Part shown: piece after piece, positions 27,381 to 34,694 of the stretch
Numbering within the stretch: the stretch's first letter is position 1
How the letters are laid out: each line of letters opens with the position of its first letter
Source: Candidatus Roizmanbacteria bacterium GW2011_GWA2_37_7
GTDB lineage: Bacteria; Patescibacteriota; Microgenomatia; UBA1406; GWC2-37-13
Assembly: GCA_000990445.1 (NCBI GenBank)
Contig: LBTJ01000002.1
Location: forward strand, 1-39,942
Direction of reading: 5' to 3'
DNA: 39,942 nucleotides
Notes under the pieces: model-generated
The model's database searches: none
Told to the model about the DNA's origin: nothing
The model's input: the letters and a program-made list of their open reading frames with translations, nothing else
Translations under genes and position numbers: made by a program

Positions 27381-28391
27381 ATGACAGACCTTGAGCACTA
27401 TGGTCCATCAGGCCAAATTTTAATTAAAGATGGAACTCCTCAGTTACCAAATCCCTGGAAGGGGATATATACTCGAGAATGTTTACCTTCAGCACAGCAA
27501 ATTTTAGATGAAGTTAATTTTATAGGTAAAACTTTGGATGAATCAGGTGAAGTATATAGAGCTCAAAACGATCCTTATTTTATCAAGACCAGTGATGCTG
27601 AGTTGGCAAAAAAAATTCCTGAGTTTGTAGATGCTTGCCTAGAGGAAATACATCAATATGAAACCGTTTCAAGAAAACCCTCAAATGAACGGCTGCAAGA
27701 ACTGAGAAGGATAGCACAAAACGTATGGATAATAGTTGATCGTTCAGCTCCAGGCGATTACTTTCGCGCTTATAAAGATGATCGGCATCGAGACAATCCC
27801 TCCACACGAGCAGCTGATCGATTTCGAGCAGATCAGGCAGCAATATTGGCCATCGTTATCGCAGGTATAAAAAATGAATGGCCAGAAGAAGAGCTATTGC
27901 TCTTTTTGAACACACACGTTTTGACAAATGATGATCCAAAACTAAATGCGCTTAAAGAAAAAGCAAGAAAAGCCGTGCAAAAATCAGGAATACGTCTCGT
28001 TTATAGCGGTCGTCCTGACGAAGCGAGCGCTATAGAAAGGGTGCTCAGTAAACAAAACGTTTTTATTCCCAGAGATAGTGTAGATATTTTGCCTCCGAAT
28101 GAAGTTGATAATACGCTCGACCAAACCAGACAATTCAAAAAATATCTTCAAGAACGCATGAAAGATGGGGAAGCATTCATAGAGCCAACAAATATACAAG
28201 GGATTCGAAGTTCGCGAATGGACCAAAAGCAATCTATGATTCCACCAGGGATACAGGGATATATTTACGCTATGCCAACAGTTGTGGACGATGCTGCTAA
28301 AGATTATCGAAAAAAAGAAGTGAAAGGCGCTCTAAAATATGCTCTTGTTGGTCAAGCAACTTTTGAACCTTCCTCTCATGAATTGATTTAG
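27381..28391 (+). CDS. Unrecognised 336-aa soluble protein, possibly DUF218/YdcF-like
   Basis: No family is recognised with confidence. The protein is hydrophilic, without signal peptide or membrane segments. NVWIIVDRSAPGDYF (residues 114-128) followed by FRADQAAILAIVIAG could be the opening of a DUF218/YdcF-like fold. IRLVYSGRPDEASAIERVL (204-222), VFIPRDSVDIL (227-237) and NTLDQTRQFKKYL (244-256) keep the spacing of the SGG-x-sEA, GVP-x-E-x-S and T-x-eN motifs of that family. The match is weak. The gene stands alone between a methyltransferase and gmd, whose stop codon lies 1 nt from its own on the other strand. Confidence 0.6.
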   Translation: MTDLEHYGPSGQILIKDGTPQLPNPWKGIYTRECLPSAQQILDEVNFIGKTLDESGEVYRAQNDPYFIKTSDAELAKKIPEFVDACLEEIHQYETVSRKPSNERLQELRRIAQNVWIIVDRSAPGDYFRAYKDDRHRDNPSTRAADRFRADQAAILAIVIAGIKNEWPEEELLLFLNTHVLTNDDPKLNALKEKARKAVQKSGIRLVYSGRPDEASAIERVLSKQNVFIPRDSVDILPPNEVDNTLDQTRQFKKYLQERMKDGEAFIEPTNIQGIRSSRMDQKQSMIPPGIQGYIYAMPTVVDDAAKDYRKKEVKGALKYALVGQATFEPSSHELI

Positions 28392-28392
28392 A

Positions 28393-29382
28393 TCAGCCGA
28401 ATGACTTCTTGATTGTGTATCGTGCAATATCTGCCTCAACCATGATTTTCACGAGTTCTTCAAACGCAACCTTTGGCTTCCATCCGAGTTTTTTGCGTGC
28501 TTTGTCTACCCGCCCACGAAGATGCGGGACTTCAGCAGGCCGCTTGTATCGTGGATCTATTTTGATATATTGTTTCCAGTTTGAGATCCCGACTGCTGCA
28601 AATGCAGCTTCGACAAATTCAGAAACACTGTGTGTTTCTCCTGTTGCAATGACAAAGTCATCAGGCTCATCCTGCTGAAGCATCAAATACATTGCCTCGA
28701 CATAGTCGCCTGCAAATCCCCAGTCACGCTTTGGCTCAAGATTGCCCAAAATGATATGATCTGCAAGGCCTAGCTTGATTTGTGCTACTCCATCAGTGAT
28801 TTTACGGGTGACAAATTGAATGCCCCGAAGCGGTGATTCATGATTAAAAAGAATCCCATTGCAGGTAAACATATTGTATGATTCACGGAAGTTTACCGTC
28901 ATCCAGTATGCATAAACTTTGGATATTCCATATGGACTTCGTGGATGAAACGGCGTATTCTCATCTTGAAATCCATCACTGTTTGATAAACCAAACATTT
29001 CAGATGTCGAGGCTTGATAAAACTTGGATGTTGGTGAAAAAAATTTGACAGCATTCAAAAGCGACAAGACGCCAACTGCATTGACCTCAGTGGTAAGCTT
29101 GGCTTGCTGCCATGATGCGCCAACAAATGACTGTGCCGCAAGATTGTATACCTCATCAGGACGTATAGATTTGATCACATTGATAAGTGAAGATTCATCA
29201 GTCAGATCTCCATCAACGTATTCGATTTGGTCTTGAATTCCCAAATATTCCGGATTTACAAATGAAGGATTGGAGTATCTGCGAAGCAAACCATATATTT
29301 TATAATCTTTTTCAAGCAGAAACTTTGCTAAATACGGACCGTCCTGTCCTAATATTCCAGTGATAAGGGCTGATTTTTTCAT
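28393..29382 (-). CDS. gmd: GDP-mannose 4,6-dehydratase
   Basis: The 329-aa protein has ALITGILGQDGPYLAKFLL, the GxxGxDG form of the NAD(P) motif that is typical of Gmd. It also has YNLAAQSFVGASW, STSEMFG, YGISKVYAYWM (YxxxK), LFNHESPLRG, GNLEPKRDWGFAGDYV and YKRPAEVPHLRG, all diagnostic. It converts GDP-mannose to GDP-4-keto-6-deoxymannose, the precursor of GDP-fucose, GDP-rhamnose and GDP-perosamine. It is a little shorter than the E. coli enzyme (about 370 aa). No second-step enzyme lies next to it; one of the SDR or aminotransferase genes could serve. A TATAAT lies 33 nt upstream within a palindrome. Confidence 0.93.
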   Translation of the reverse strand: MKKSALITGILGQDGPYLAKFLLEKDYKIYGLLRRYSNPSFVNPEYLGIQDQIEYVDGDLTDESSLINVIKSIRPDEVYNLAAQSFVGASWQQAKLTTEVNAVGVLSLLNAVKFFSPTSKFYQASTSEMFGLSNSDGFQDENTPFHPRSPYGISKVYAYWMTVNFRESYNMFTCNGILFNHESPLRGIQFVTRKITDGVAQIKLGLADHIILGNLEPKRDWGFAGDYVEAMYLMLQQDEPDDFVIATGETHSVSEFVEAAFAAVGISNWKQYIKIDPRYKRPAEVPHLRGRVDKARKKLGWKPKVAFEELVKIMVEADIARYTIKKSFG

Positions 29383-29410
29383 GATGTGAATATGAAATAA
29401 CTATCTAATT

Positions 29411-29425
29411 CTGATATTATATCAG
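29411..29425. promoter_or_regulatory. Palindrome covering the likely gmd -10 box
   Basis: CTGATAT-T-ATATCAG is a perfect 15-bp palindrome. Its minus-strand reading contains TATAAT (29416-29421), 33 nt before the gmd start. This is a plausible operator over the promoter; no regulator can be named. Confidence 0.4.
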
Positions 29426-29436
29426 TCATTTCTCAC

Positions 29437-29466
29437 CTTGACTTGGTCAAGTAGTTGGTTTAAAAT
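29437..29466 (+). promoter_or_regulatory. Toxin-antitoxin promoter with an operator over the -35 box
   Basis: TTGACT (29438-29443) and TAAAAT (29461-29466) are 17 nt apart, the best -35/-10 pair in the window. The ATG at 29474 follows after 7 nt. The inverted repeat CTTGAC-TTG-GTCAAG (29437-29451) covers the -35 box, as expected where an antitoxin represses its own operon. Confidence 0.65.
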
Positions 29467-29473
29467 AAAAAAT

Positions 29474-29713
29474 ATGATCCAAGCCAATATCCAAGAAGCA
29501 AAAACAAACCTTTCTCATCTTGTTGAGATGGCTTTGAGTGGTAAAAAAGTAATTATTGCCAAATACAATAAACCTCTTATTGAACTCAAACCACTTGAAG
29601 AAAAAAAAGGAAAACGAGTATTGGGCCAATCGAAAGGTAAGATTATTCTTACCGATGCCTTTTTTGAACCACTTCCTGATGATATTCTGGAAGCATTTAA
29701 TAACCCCGAATAA
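29474..29713 (+). CDS. Phd/YefM-family antitoxin
   Basis: The ATG at 29474 gives a 79-aa protein. The N-terminal half (NIQEAKTNLSHLVEMALSGKKVIIAKYNKP) is the Phd/YefM DNA-binding fold: an alpha-helix with EAKTNLS, then GKKVIIAKYNKPLIELKP. The acidic, less structured C-terminus (FFEPLPDDILEAFNN) fits toxin neutralisation. An upstream TTG at 29438 would place the promoter in the coding region and is rejected. The toxin gene starts 2 nt after its stop. The pair is probably autoregulated through the inverted repeat upstream. Confidence 0.88.
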   Translation: MIQANIQEAKTNLSHLVEMALSGKKVIIAKYNKPLIELKPLEEKKGKRVLGQSKGKIILTDAFFEPLPDDILEAFNNPE

Positions 29714-29715
29714 AA

Positions 29716-30108
29716 ATGGATATTTTGCTCGACACCGTAGCATTTATCATGATTGCTTGCGAACCTGAAAGACTTTCGCTACATGCAAAACGACTGTTTA
29801 CGGATCCGGATAACAATATATTTCTCAGTGTTGTATCCGGTTGGGAAATTATGCTCAAGCAAAAGCTTGGCAAACTAACTTTGACAGATAAACCAGAAAC
29901 GATATTGACTATAGACGTCGCCAAGCACAATATTCGCGTAATTCCGTTGAGAATGACTGACATTTTCCAGCTTGCTCTCCTGCCTAAAGTAAAAAATCAC
30001 AAAGATCCATTTGATCGGATGCTCGTCTGTCAATCACTCGCACATAAAATGCCGATTCTCACCCCGGATCCCTGGATCAGAAAATATGATGTAAAAACTC
30101 TTTGGTAG
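29716..30108 (+). CDS. PIN-domain toxin (VapC family)
   Basis: The 130-aa protein is a PIN-domain ribonuclease. The metal-binding acids are visible: D5 in ILLDTVAF, the glutamate in SGWEIMLKQKLGKL, the aspartates in HKDPFDRMLVCQ, and TPDPWIRKYDV near the end. This is the PIN subgroup usually paired with Phd/YefM antitoxins. VapC-type toxins cleave tRNA or rRNA and arrest growth. All expected catalytic residues are present, so it seems intact. It is convergent with galK, with a hairpin in the 77-nt gap. Confidence 0.9.
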   Translation: MDILLDTVAFIMIACEPERLSLHAKRLFTDPDNNIFLSVVSGWEIMLKQKLGKLTLTDKPETILTIDVAKHNIRVIPLRMTDIFQLALLPKVKNHKDPFDRMLVCQSLAHKMPILTPDPWIRKYDVKTLW

Positions 30109-30145
30109 TGTTTCTTAACCTTATAACACCATACGTCATGGTAGA

Positions 30146-30183
30146 GTAAGTTCGTTTACAAATGAAAACACCCACGAACTTAC
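30146..30183. terminator. Hairpin between convergent vapC-like and galK genes
   Basis: GTAAGTTCGT (30146-30155) and ACGAACTTAC (30174-30183) form a perfect 10-bp stem with an 18-nt loop. It sits between two convergent stop codons, where a bidirectional terminator is expected. No T-run follows on either strand, so it could instead be an mRNA-stabilising structure or a remnant of a mobile element. Confidence 0.45.
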
Positions 30184-30185
30184 GC

Positions 30186-31415
30186 TCAGGAATTTGAAAG
30201 CGCTGTTAAAACCTCAGCTCCCTGTGAAAGCTCAAATGGAATATACTCCAGCCCAGATCCATACTCATACGAAAGTTCATCTTGAAAAGATTCAAGGGCA
30301 TCCTGACAAACTAGAGCCAAGCCTATTGCAGAAAATCCACCACCCATATTGCGTATCCCAAGAACTCCGTCAATTTCACGGCCTTTTGTTATGAGTTTGG
30401 TCAATTCTGGTGTTTTTTCATCAAGTTCATAAAGCTCAAGCGCACTTTTCCCTGAATCAGTCAAAATCTTTCCAAATTCTTCAACTGCTTCTTGTTTCAG
30501 AGCTTCAACAGCATCAAGAACTCGCTGATTTTCATACACTACATGCTCAACACGCTTTCTCATGACTGGATCAATGTTTTTCAGCTTTACTCGAGAAGAC
30601 TCAAACTCATAAATACTCACGTCCCGAAGTGATCGAATCTCTTTACCAAGAATTTTGGATAAATGAGAAATACTATCTTCACACATTTTGCGGCGTGCAG
30701 GGTATCCTGACGAGCCTAGATTGCGTTTTACCTCTTTGTCAACCATCACTATAAACGATAGTCCGTGCTTGGAAAAATCAAACGGAATGTAATCAATCTT
30801 TGAAACCGGCATGGTATCGGTTGGTAAAAAGTCAAGAAATAGCAGCGTATCTTTTTTTGCAAGTCCTGAAGATGCTTGATCTAAAAATCCACATGGGATT
30901 CCGACGAATGAGCCGTTTTCAGCGCTCTGGCACATACGGGCTTTGTTTACCGGGTCAACATCAATGGCAAATAATCCACACAATGCAGTTGCAACCGAAA
31001 GCTCAAGAGCAGCAGAACTTGAGACGCCACCTGAGCTTGGAACATCGCTTGAGATGTAGATATTTGCGCCTGCGAGGGGTTTACGTTTATTGAGCTCGTA
31101 TACAACACCTTTTATATAGTTGAGCCAATGCGCATGTTCTCCTTTTTGGATATTGTCGATTTCAAACTCTTCAGGCTTTTTTGAATATCCTTCTGAAAAT
31201 ACTTGTATTTTCCCATCAGTTTTCCGTGAGATACATGTATACGTGTATCGTGAAATTCCAGCAGAAAGCGCATATCCATTGTTGTAGTCGGTATGATTGC
31301 CGATGATTTCTGCTCTTCCTGGTGATTGCGCAACAACTTCAGCATGGTTTTGATAAAGAGACTGAAAAGCTTTCTTTGCAGCTTTTACCCGATCAACTGT
31401 ATTTTGATCTTTCAT
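30186..31415 (-). CDS. galK: Galactokinase
   Basis: The 409-aa protein is a GHMP kinase with galactokinase signatures. These are SPGRAEIIGNHTDYNNGY (galactokinase signature with Asn where E. coli has Glu), the ATP-binding PSSGGVSSSAALELS, the catalytic-base region PCGFLDQASSGL, and the C-terminal RNMGGGFSAIGLALV. It phosphorylates galactose at C-1 in the Leloir pathway. It is divergent from the aldose 1-epimerase; the shared 86-nt region has a strong inverted repeat. With the broken galT downstream of galM, galactose-1-phosphate might accumulate unless another enzyme uses it. Confidence 0.93.
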   Translation of the reverse strand: MKDQNTVDRVKAAKKAFQSLYQNHAEVVAQSPGRAEIIGNHTDYNNGYALSAGISRYTYTCISRKTDGKIQVFSEGYSKKPEEFEIDNIQKGEHAHWLNYIKGVVYELNKRKPLAGANIYISSDVPSSGGVSSSAALELSVATALCGLFAIDVDPVNKARMCQSAENGSFVGIPCGFLDQASSGLAKKDTLLFLDFLPTDTMPVSKIDYIPFDFSKHGLSFIVMVDKEVKRNLGSSGYPARRKMCEDSISHLSKILGKEIRSLRDVSIYEFESSRVKLKNIDPVMRKRVEHVVYENQRVLDAVEALKQEAVEEFGKILTDSGKSALELYELDEKTPELTKLITKGREIDGVLGIRNMGGGFSAIGLALVCQDALESFQDELSYEYGSGLEYIPFELSQGAEVLTALSNS

Positions 31416-31501
31416 ATGAATAAATTATTTGTATGATACGATCATACAGTATACATTTCAGGTCTCGGGTTCGCAATAGATAGTATGATACAATAATCAC
31501 T
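31416..31501. promoter_or_regulatory. Divergent galK-galM control region with a 19-bp operator-like palindrome
   Basis: TGTATGATACGATCATACA (31430-31448) has 8-bp perfect arms around ACG. Another GTATGAT lies at 31483-31489. For galM, TACAAT (31489-31494) lies 7 nt before the ATG. For galK, TATCAT on the minus strand lies inside the palindrome, 17 nt before its start. A regulator binding here would block galK directly. Confidence 0.55.
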
Positions 31502-32380
31502 ATGATGAAAATCGATAGTCATATGATCAAATTCCGTAACTCTCTTGTACAAATTGTTCCGTCATATGGCTGCAATATTACTTCTCTCACGCTTGACCGT
31601 CAATCTATCCTTGACGCAAACACTGATCCAGAAAAACTTGCATCAGATTATTTATGCAAAAGTGATTTTCTTGCCCCATTCCCAAACAGAGTATCTGACG
31701 GGAAATATACCTTCCAAGGAAAGACGTATCAGCTCGTTACCAACGAACAGGAACGAGGTCATGCACTGCATGGATTCATCACACAAAAAAAATTCTCTAT
31801 GACACTCGAATCGTCGGACAGTGATGAATCTGTCGCAGTATTTCAAACAGAGATCAAACCCGATGAGTTTCAAGGATATCCATTTTATCTACAAATATCC
31901 ACATCATTCCAACTGACTACCACACGTCTTACCATAACCATGACTGGAAAAAATATTGGAAATACAGAAGCTCCGTACGGCGTTGGCTGGCATCCTTATT
32001 TAACTGTTGGAAAATCCATCAATGATTGCATGCTTCAAATACAAGCCCGATCAGTTCTTGAAACTTCAAAAATAAAAGAGCTTATCCCAACAGGAAAAAA
32101 ACTTTCAAATCCATTTGGCACAAACAAAAAACTGATTGGAAATGCGAAATTTGATACGTGTTTTACAGATCTAGAGTCCAATACAGTGATATTTGAAAAC
32201 ATCGAACTTTTTATGGACAATACTATGAAATATGTCCAAATGTATACTCCAGATGATCGCCAATCAATTGCAATAGAGCCAATGAGCTGTGCCCCAGATG
32301 CATTTAATAATGATATGGGGCGCATTGCACTCAAACCACAGCAATCAGTTTCTCATACCTTTGGTTTACGCATTATTTGA
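31502..32380 (+). CDS. galM: Aldose 1-epimerase (galactose mutarotase)
   Basis: The 292-aa protein has the aldose epimerase fold motifs. FLAPFPNRVSDGKYTFQGK is the conserved sugar-binding start, GHALHGFI carries one catalytic-site histidine, and YGVGWHPYLTVG the second. The C-terminal AIEPMSCAPDAFN supplies the catalytic glutamate. It interconverts alpha and beta anomers of galactose or glucose, giving galactokinase its alpha anomer. ATGs at 31502 and 31505 are both possible. The broken galT gene starts 6 nt after its stop. Confidence 0.88.
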   Translation: MMKIDSHMIKFRNSLVQIVPSYGCNITSLTLDRQSILDANTDPEKLASDYLCKSDFLAPFPNRVSDGKYTFQGKTYQLVTNEQERGHALHGFITQKKFSMTLESSDSDESVAVFQTEIKPDEFQGYPFYLQISTSFQLTTTRLTITMTGKNIGNTEAPYGVGWHPYLTVGKSINDCMLQIQARSVLETSKIKELIPTGKKLSNPFGTNKKLIGNAKFDTCFTDLESNTVIFENIELFMDNTMKYVQMYTPDDRQSIAIEPMSCAPDAFNNDMGRIALKPQQSVSHTFGLRII

Positions 32381-32386
32381 TAACAC

Positions 32387-33285
32387 ATGTACGATCATCC
32401 TCATCGAAGACACAATTTGTTGACTGGTGAATGGGTTTTAGTCTCTCCACATCGGGCAAAACGTCCCTGGCATGGCGCAGTCGAAGCAGTCCAAAATACA
32501 TTAAAACTGCATGATTTAGAATGTCAATTATGTCCCGGAAACAAACGAATAAGTGGTGAACAAAATCCAGACTATAAAGATACATTTGTGTTTACCAATG
32601 ATTTTCAGGCAATATATCCACACGATTACAAACAAACGCCACCAGACAATGCGCTTCTGGAAAGCATCAAAACGAGGTGCGACTTCTTGAAAAGGAATAT
32701 CTTTGGGTTCAAGTTTTTGAAAATAAAGGAGAGATGATGGGATCCTCAAATCCTCATCCGCATTGTCAGATTTGGGCAAGCGACGAAATTCCCCATATTC
32801 TCAAGCTAGAAGATCAGCATCAATTGAAGTATTTTAATACAAAACAATCAAAACTCCTTGCTGACTACCGAGATACAGAATGCAGGAATACAGAGCGTGT
32901 TATTGTCGAAAATGACCAATGGGTGGTTCTGATTCCGTTTTGGGCAGTATGGCCGTATGAAACGCTTGTATTGCCAAAATATGAAGTCTCACGCTTTGGA
33001 GATATTGATATGTCTGCTTTGAAGGAGTTTGCGAAAATAAATCAAAAACTGCTTTTGGCGTATGACCGATTATTTCAAACATCGTTTCCGTATTCAATGG
33101 GTTTTCATGGCTCTTATGAAAAAACAAATGACAAGCACTGGCTTTTCCATACACATTACTATCCGCCGCTCCTTCGCTCTGCAACTATTCGCAAATATCT
33201 GGTAGGATATGAAATGCTTGCTGAGGCACAGCGTGATATCAATCCGGAGCAAGCTGCGCAAACCTTGCGATTACACGTACAATAA
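32387..33285 (+). pseudogene. galT: Galactose-1-phosphate uridylyltransferase with an internal frame-breaking deletion
   Basis: Two overlapping frames together make a GalT. The first (32387 to about 32675) has DHPHRRHNLLTGEWVLVSPHR, ECQLCPG (zinc cysteines) and FVFTNDFQA. The second (from about 32677) has [20 protein letters not shown], with the catalytic HPH, and [21 protein letters not shown]. About 30-35 codons found in E. coli GalT between ARG and WQEQ are missing at the join, including the zinc ligand His115, and the frame changes. The frames overlap, so no single full-length product is made. Either the gene is dead or the assembly has a gap. The rest matches GalT well. Confidence 0.87.
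33278..33283 (+). promoter_or_regulatory. TACAAT box before the hexokinase-like gene
   Basis: TACAAT lies 6 nt before the ATG at 33290, in the last codons of the galT remnant. It may drive a leaderless transcript of the kinase, separate from galT. There is no matching -35 box. Confidence 0.4.
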
Positions 33286-33289
33286 TACT

Positions 33290-34363
33290 ATGAAACAACA
33301 AAATCTTAAAAACATACAGCAAACATTTATCACAGAATTATCAAATGCTCAAAAAGGCGATCATTCATCTCTCCCATTTATTCGACACACTCTGGCTTCA
33401 CATCCGATAGTTGCCAATGATGAAGTTTTTCAGGTCGTTGTAATTGGTGGAAGTTACTATCAAAAGGCTTTAATGAAAAACGTTTCAGGAAATGTTCGAA
33501 TACTTACGCAGGATCAAGGAACGCAACCGCCATTTATGCATGAGAAAACACTCATGAAGTTTCTTGCCGAGCATATCGATCCTCATGTAAAAACCGTAGC
33601 ACTAAACTTTGCCTATCCGCTTCATCCTGTCAACCGTGAAGGACGTCTTGATGGAAGACTCGTCAATGGATCCAAAGAAAATTCCTTTAAAGGACTTGTT
33701 GGCAAGGTAGTGGGGGAGAGAATAGAGCGGTATTTTTATGATAAGCACAATCGTCAGATCGCAGTTTCAACTGCAAATGATACGATTTGCCTGCTTCTTT
33801 CAGGACTCATGACTCATCCGTGGAATATTTTAGCTGCAGGGGTTGTGGGAACAGGCCTGAATTTTGCTATCTTTCTGGATGAAACAACTGTTGTGAATCT
33901 GGAGTCAGCTGAGTTTGATAGATTTGAACAATCTGAAGCAGGGAAAATTATTGATGCGTCTTCGGTGTCCCCGGGTTCTGCACTTATTGAAAAAGAAATT
34001 TCCGGCGCATATTTGCTTCATCACTTTAACATAAATGTAAAACAACAAGGTATTGTGCTTGATAAAATCAGAGCAACAAAAGAAATTGATTTGTACGCAC
34101 GAAATAAAGATGAGCACATTGCCGGTCTTGCCCGTGAAACGCTCGAGCATTCAGCCTCACTTGTTGCAGCTCAAATATCTGGGATTTTAGAATTTTGTAA
34201 ACGCGATCTTCTTTTTATTATGCAGGGAAGTCTGTACTGGAAAGGATATAAATATAAAGAAACAGTAGCTCGACTTGTCGCAGAACTTTCACCAAGCTAT
34301 CACGCTTCATATGAACAAGTACTTCATAGTGACCTTTTTGGTGCGGCAAAGCTGGTGGGATAG
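33290..34363 (+). CDS. Hexokinase-like sugar kinase
   Basis: The ATG at 33290 gives 357 aa; longer readings would overlap galT. The order of motifs matches the eukaryotic-type hexokinase family (actin-like ATPase fold). NFAYPLHPVNREGRLDGR comes first, then SFKGLVGK, VSTANDTICLLLSG (the catalytic Asp region), GVVGTGLNFAIF (phosphate-binding loop) and VVNLESAEFDRF (equivalent of the INxEWGxFG loop). The match is divergent, so the substrate may not be glucose. It lies between the gal genes and the PfkB kinase, suggesting it phosphorylates a hexose or hexosamine released by the neighbouring glycosidase. Confidence 0.72.
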   Translation: MKQQNLKNIQQTFITELSNAQKGDHSSLPFIRHTLASHPIVANDEVFQVVVIGGSYYQKALMKNVSGNVRILTQDQGTQPPFMHEKTLMKFLAEHIDPHVKTVALNFAYPLHPVNREGRLDGRLVNGSKENSFKGLVGKVVGERIERYFYDKHNRQIAVSTANDTICLLLSGLMTHPWNILAAGVVGTGLNFAIFLDETTVVNLESAEFDRFEQSEAGKIIDASSVSPGSALIEKEISGAYLLHHFNINVKQQGIVLDKIRATKEIDLYARNKDEHIAGLARETLEHSASLVAAQISGILEFCKRDLLFIMQGSLYWKGYKYKETVARLVAELSPSYHASYEQVLHSDLFGAAKLVG

Positions 34364-34370
34364 GAAATGG

Positions 34371-34376
34371 TATAAT
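34371..34376 (+). promoter_or_regulatory. -10 box TATAAT 6 nt before the DUF6922 start
   Basis: An exact TATAAT is followed after 6 nt by the ATG at 34383, so transcription would start at the start codon. No -35 box or Shine-Dalgarno is seen. It gives the DUF6922/AbiEii pair its own promoter. Confidence 0.5.
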
Positions 34377-34382
34377 TGTGGT

Positions 34383-34694
34383 ATGAAACTCCCAAATAAA
34401 TTGCCAGAAAAATTTAAAACTCTTTTTTGGGATACAGATTTCAACACGCTTGATCCATATAAAAAATCCCATTACATAATCAATAGAATATTGGACAAGG
34501 GGAATGTCGAGGCTGTTCGATGGGCAAGAAAAACCTATTCTCAAGATACTATCAAATTTTCCTTGATGAAGCTACGCGATTTTTCATTAAAAAGCGCCAC
34601 ATTTTGGGCTACAATATATGATATTCCATTTCATCAAATTATATGTTTACAAGAACCTTATCTGACAACGCGGCGAAAGCTTTGGCAGCACTAG
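34383..34694 (+). CDS. DUF6922-like protein, partner of the AbiEii-type nucleotidyltransferase
   Basis: The 103-aa protein begins KLPNKLPEKFKTLFWDTDFNTLD and continues with NRILDKGNVEAVRWARKTYS. It ends in IICLQEPYLTTRRKLWQH. This LFWD, ILEKG and CLQ pattern is that of the small proteins annotated DUF6922, usually found just upstream of AbiEii/AbiGii nucleotidyltransferases, as here. It may be the antitoxin of the pair. The start at 34383 directly follows a TATAAT box, and upstream in-frame starts would overlap the kinase. Its end overlaps the next gene by 52 nt, a long overlap that suggests coupled expression. Confidence 0.72.
   Translation: MKLPNKLPEKFKTLFWDTDFNTLDPYKKSHYIINRILDKGNVEAVRWARKTYSQDTIKFSLMKLRDFSLKSATFWATIYDIPFHQIICLQEPYLTTRRKLWQH

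Noticed and set aside
29438-29473. Earlier TTG start for the Phd/YefM antitoxin
   Set aside because: It would place the -35/-10 promoter inside the gene; the family begins at MIQANIQEAKTNLS.
32387-33285. Programmed frameshift to make GalT from two frames
   Set aside because: A simple shift would not restore the missing 30-35 codons with the zinc ligand; a deletion explains it better.
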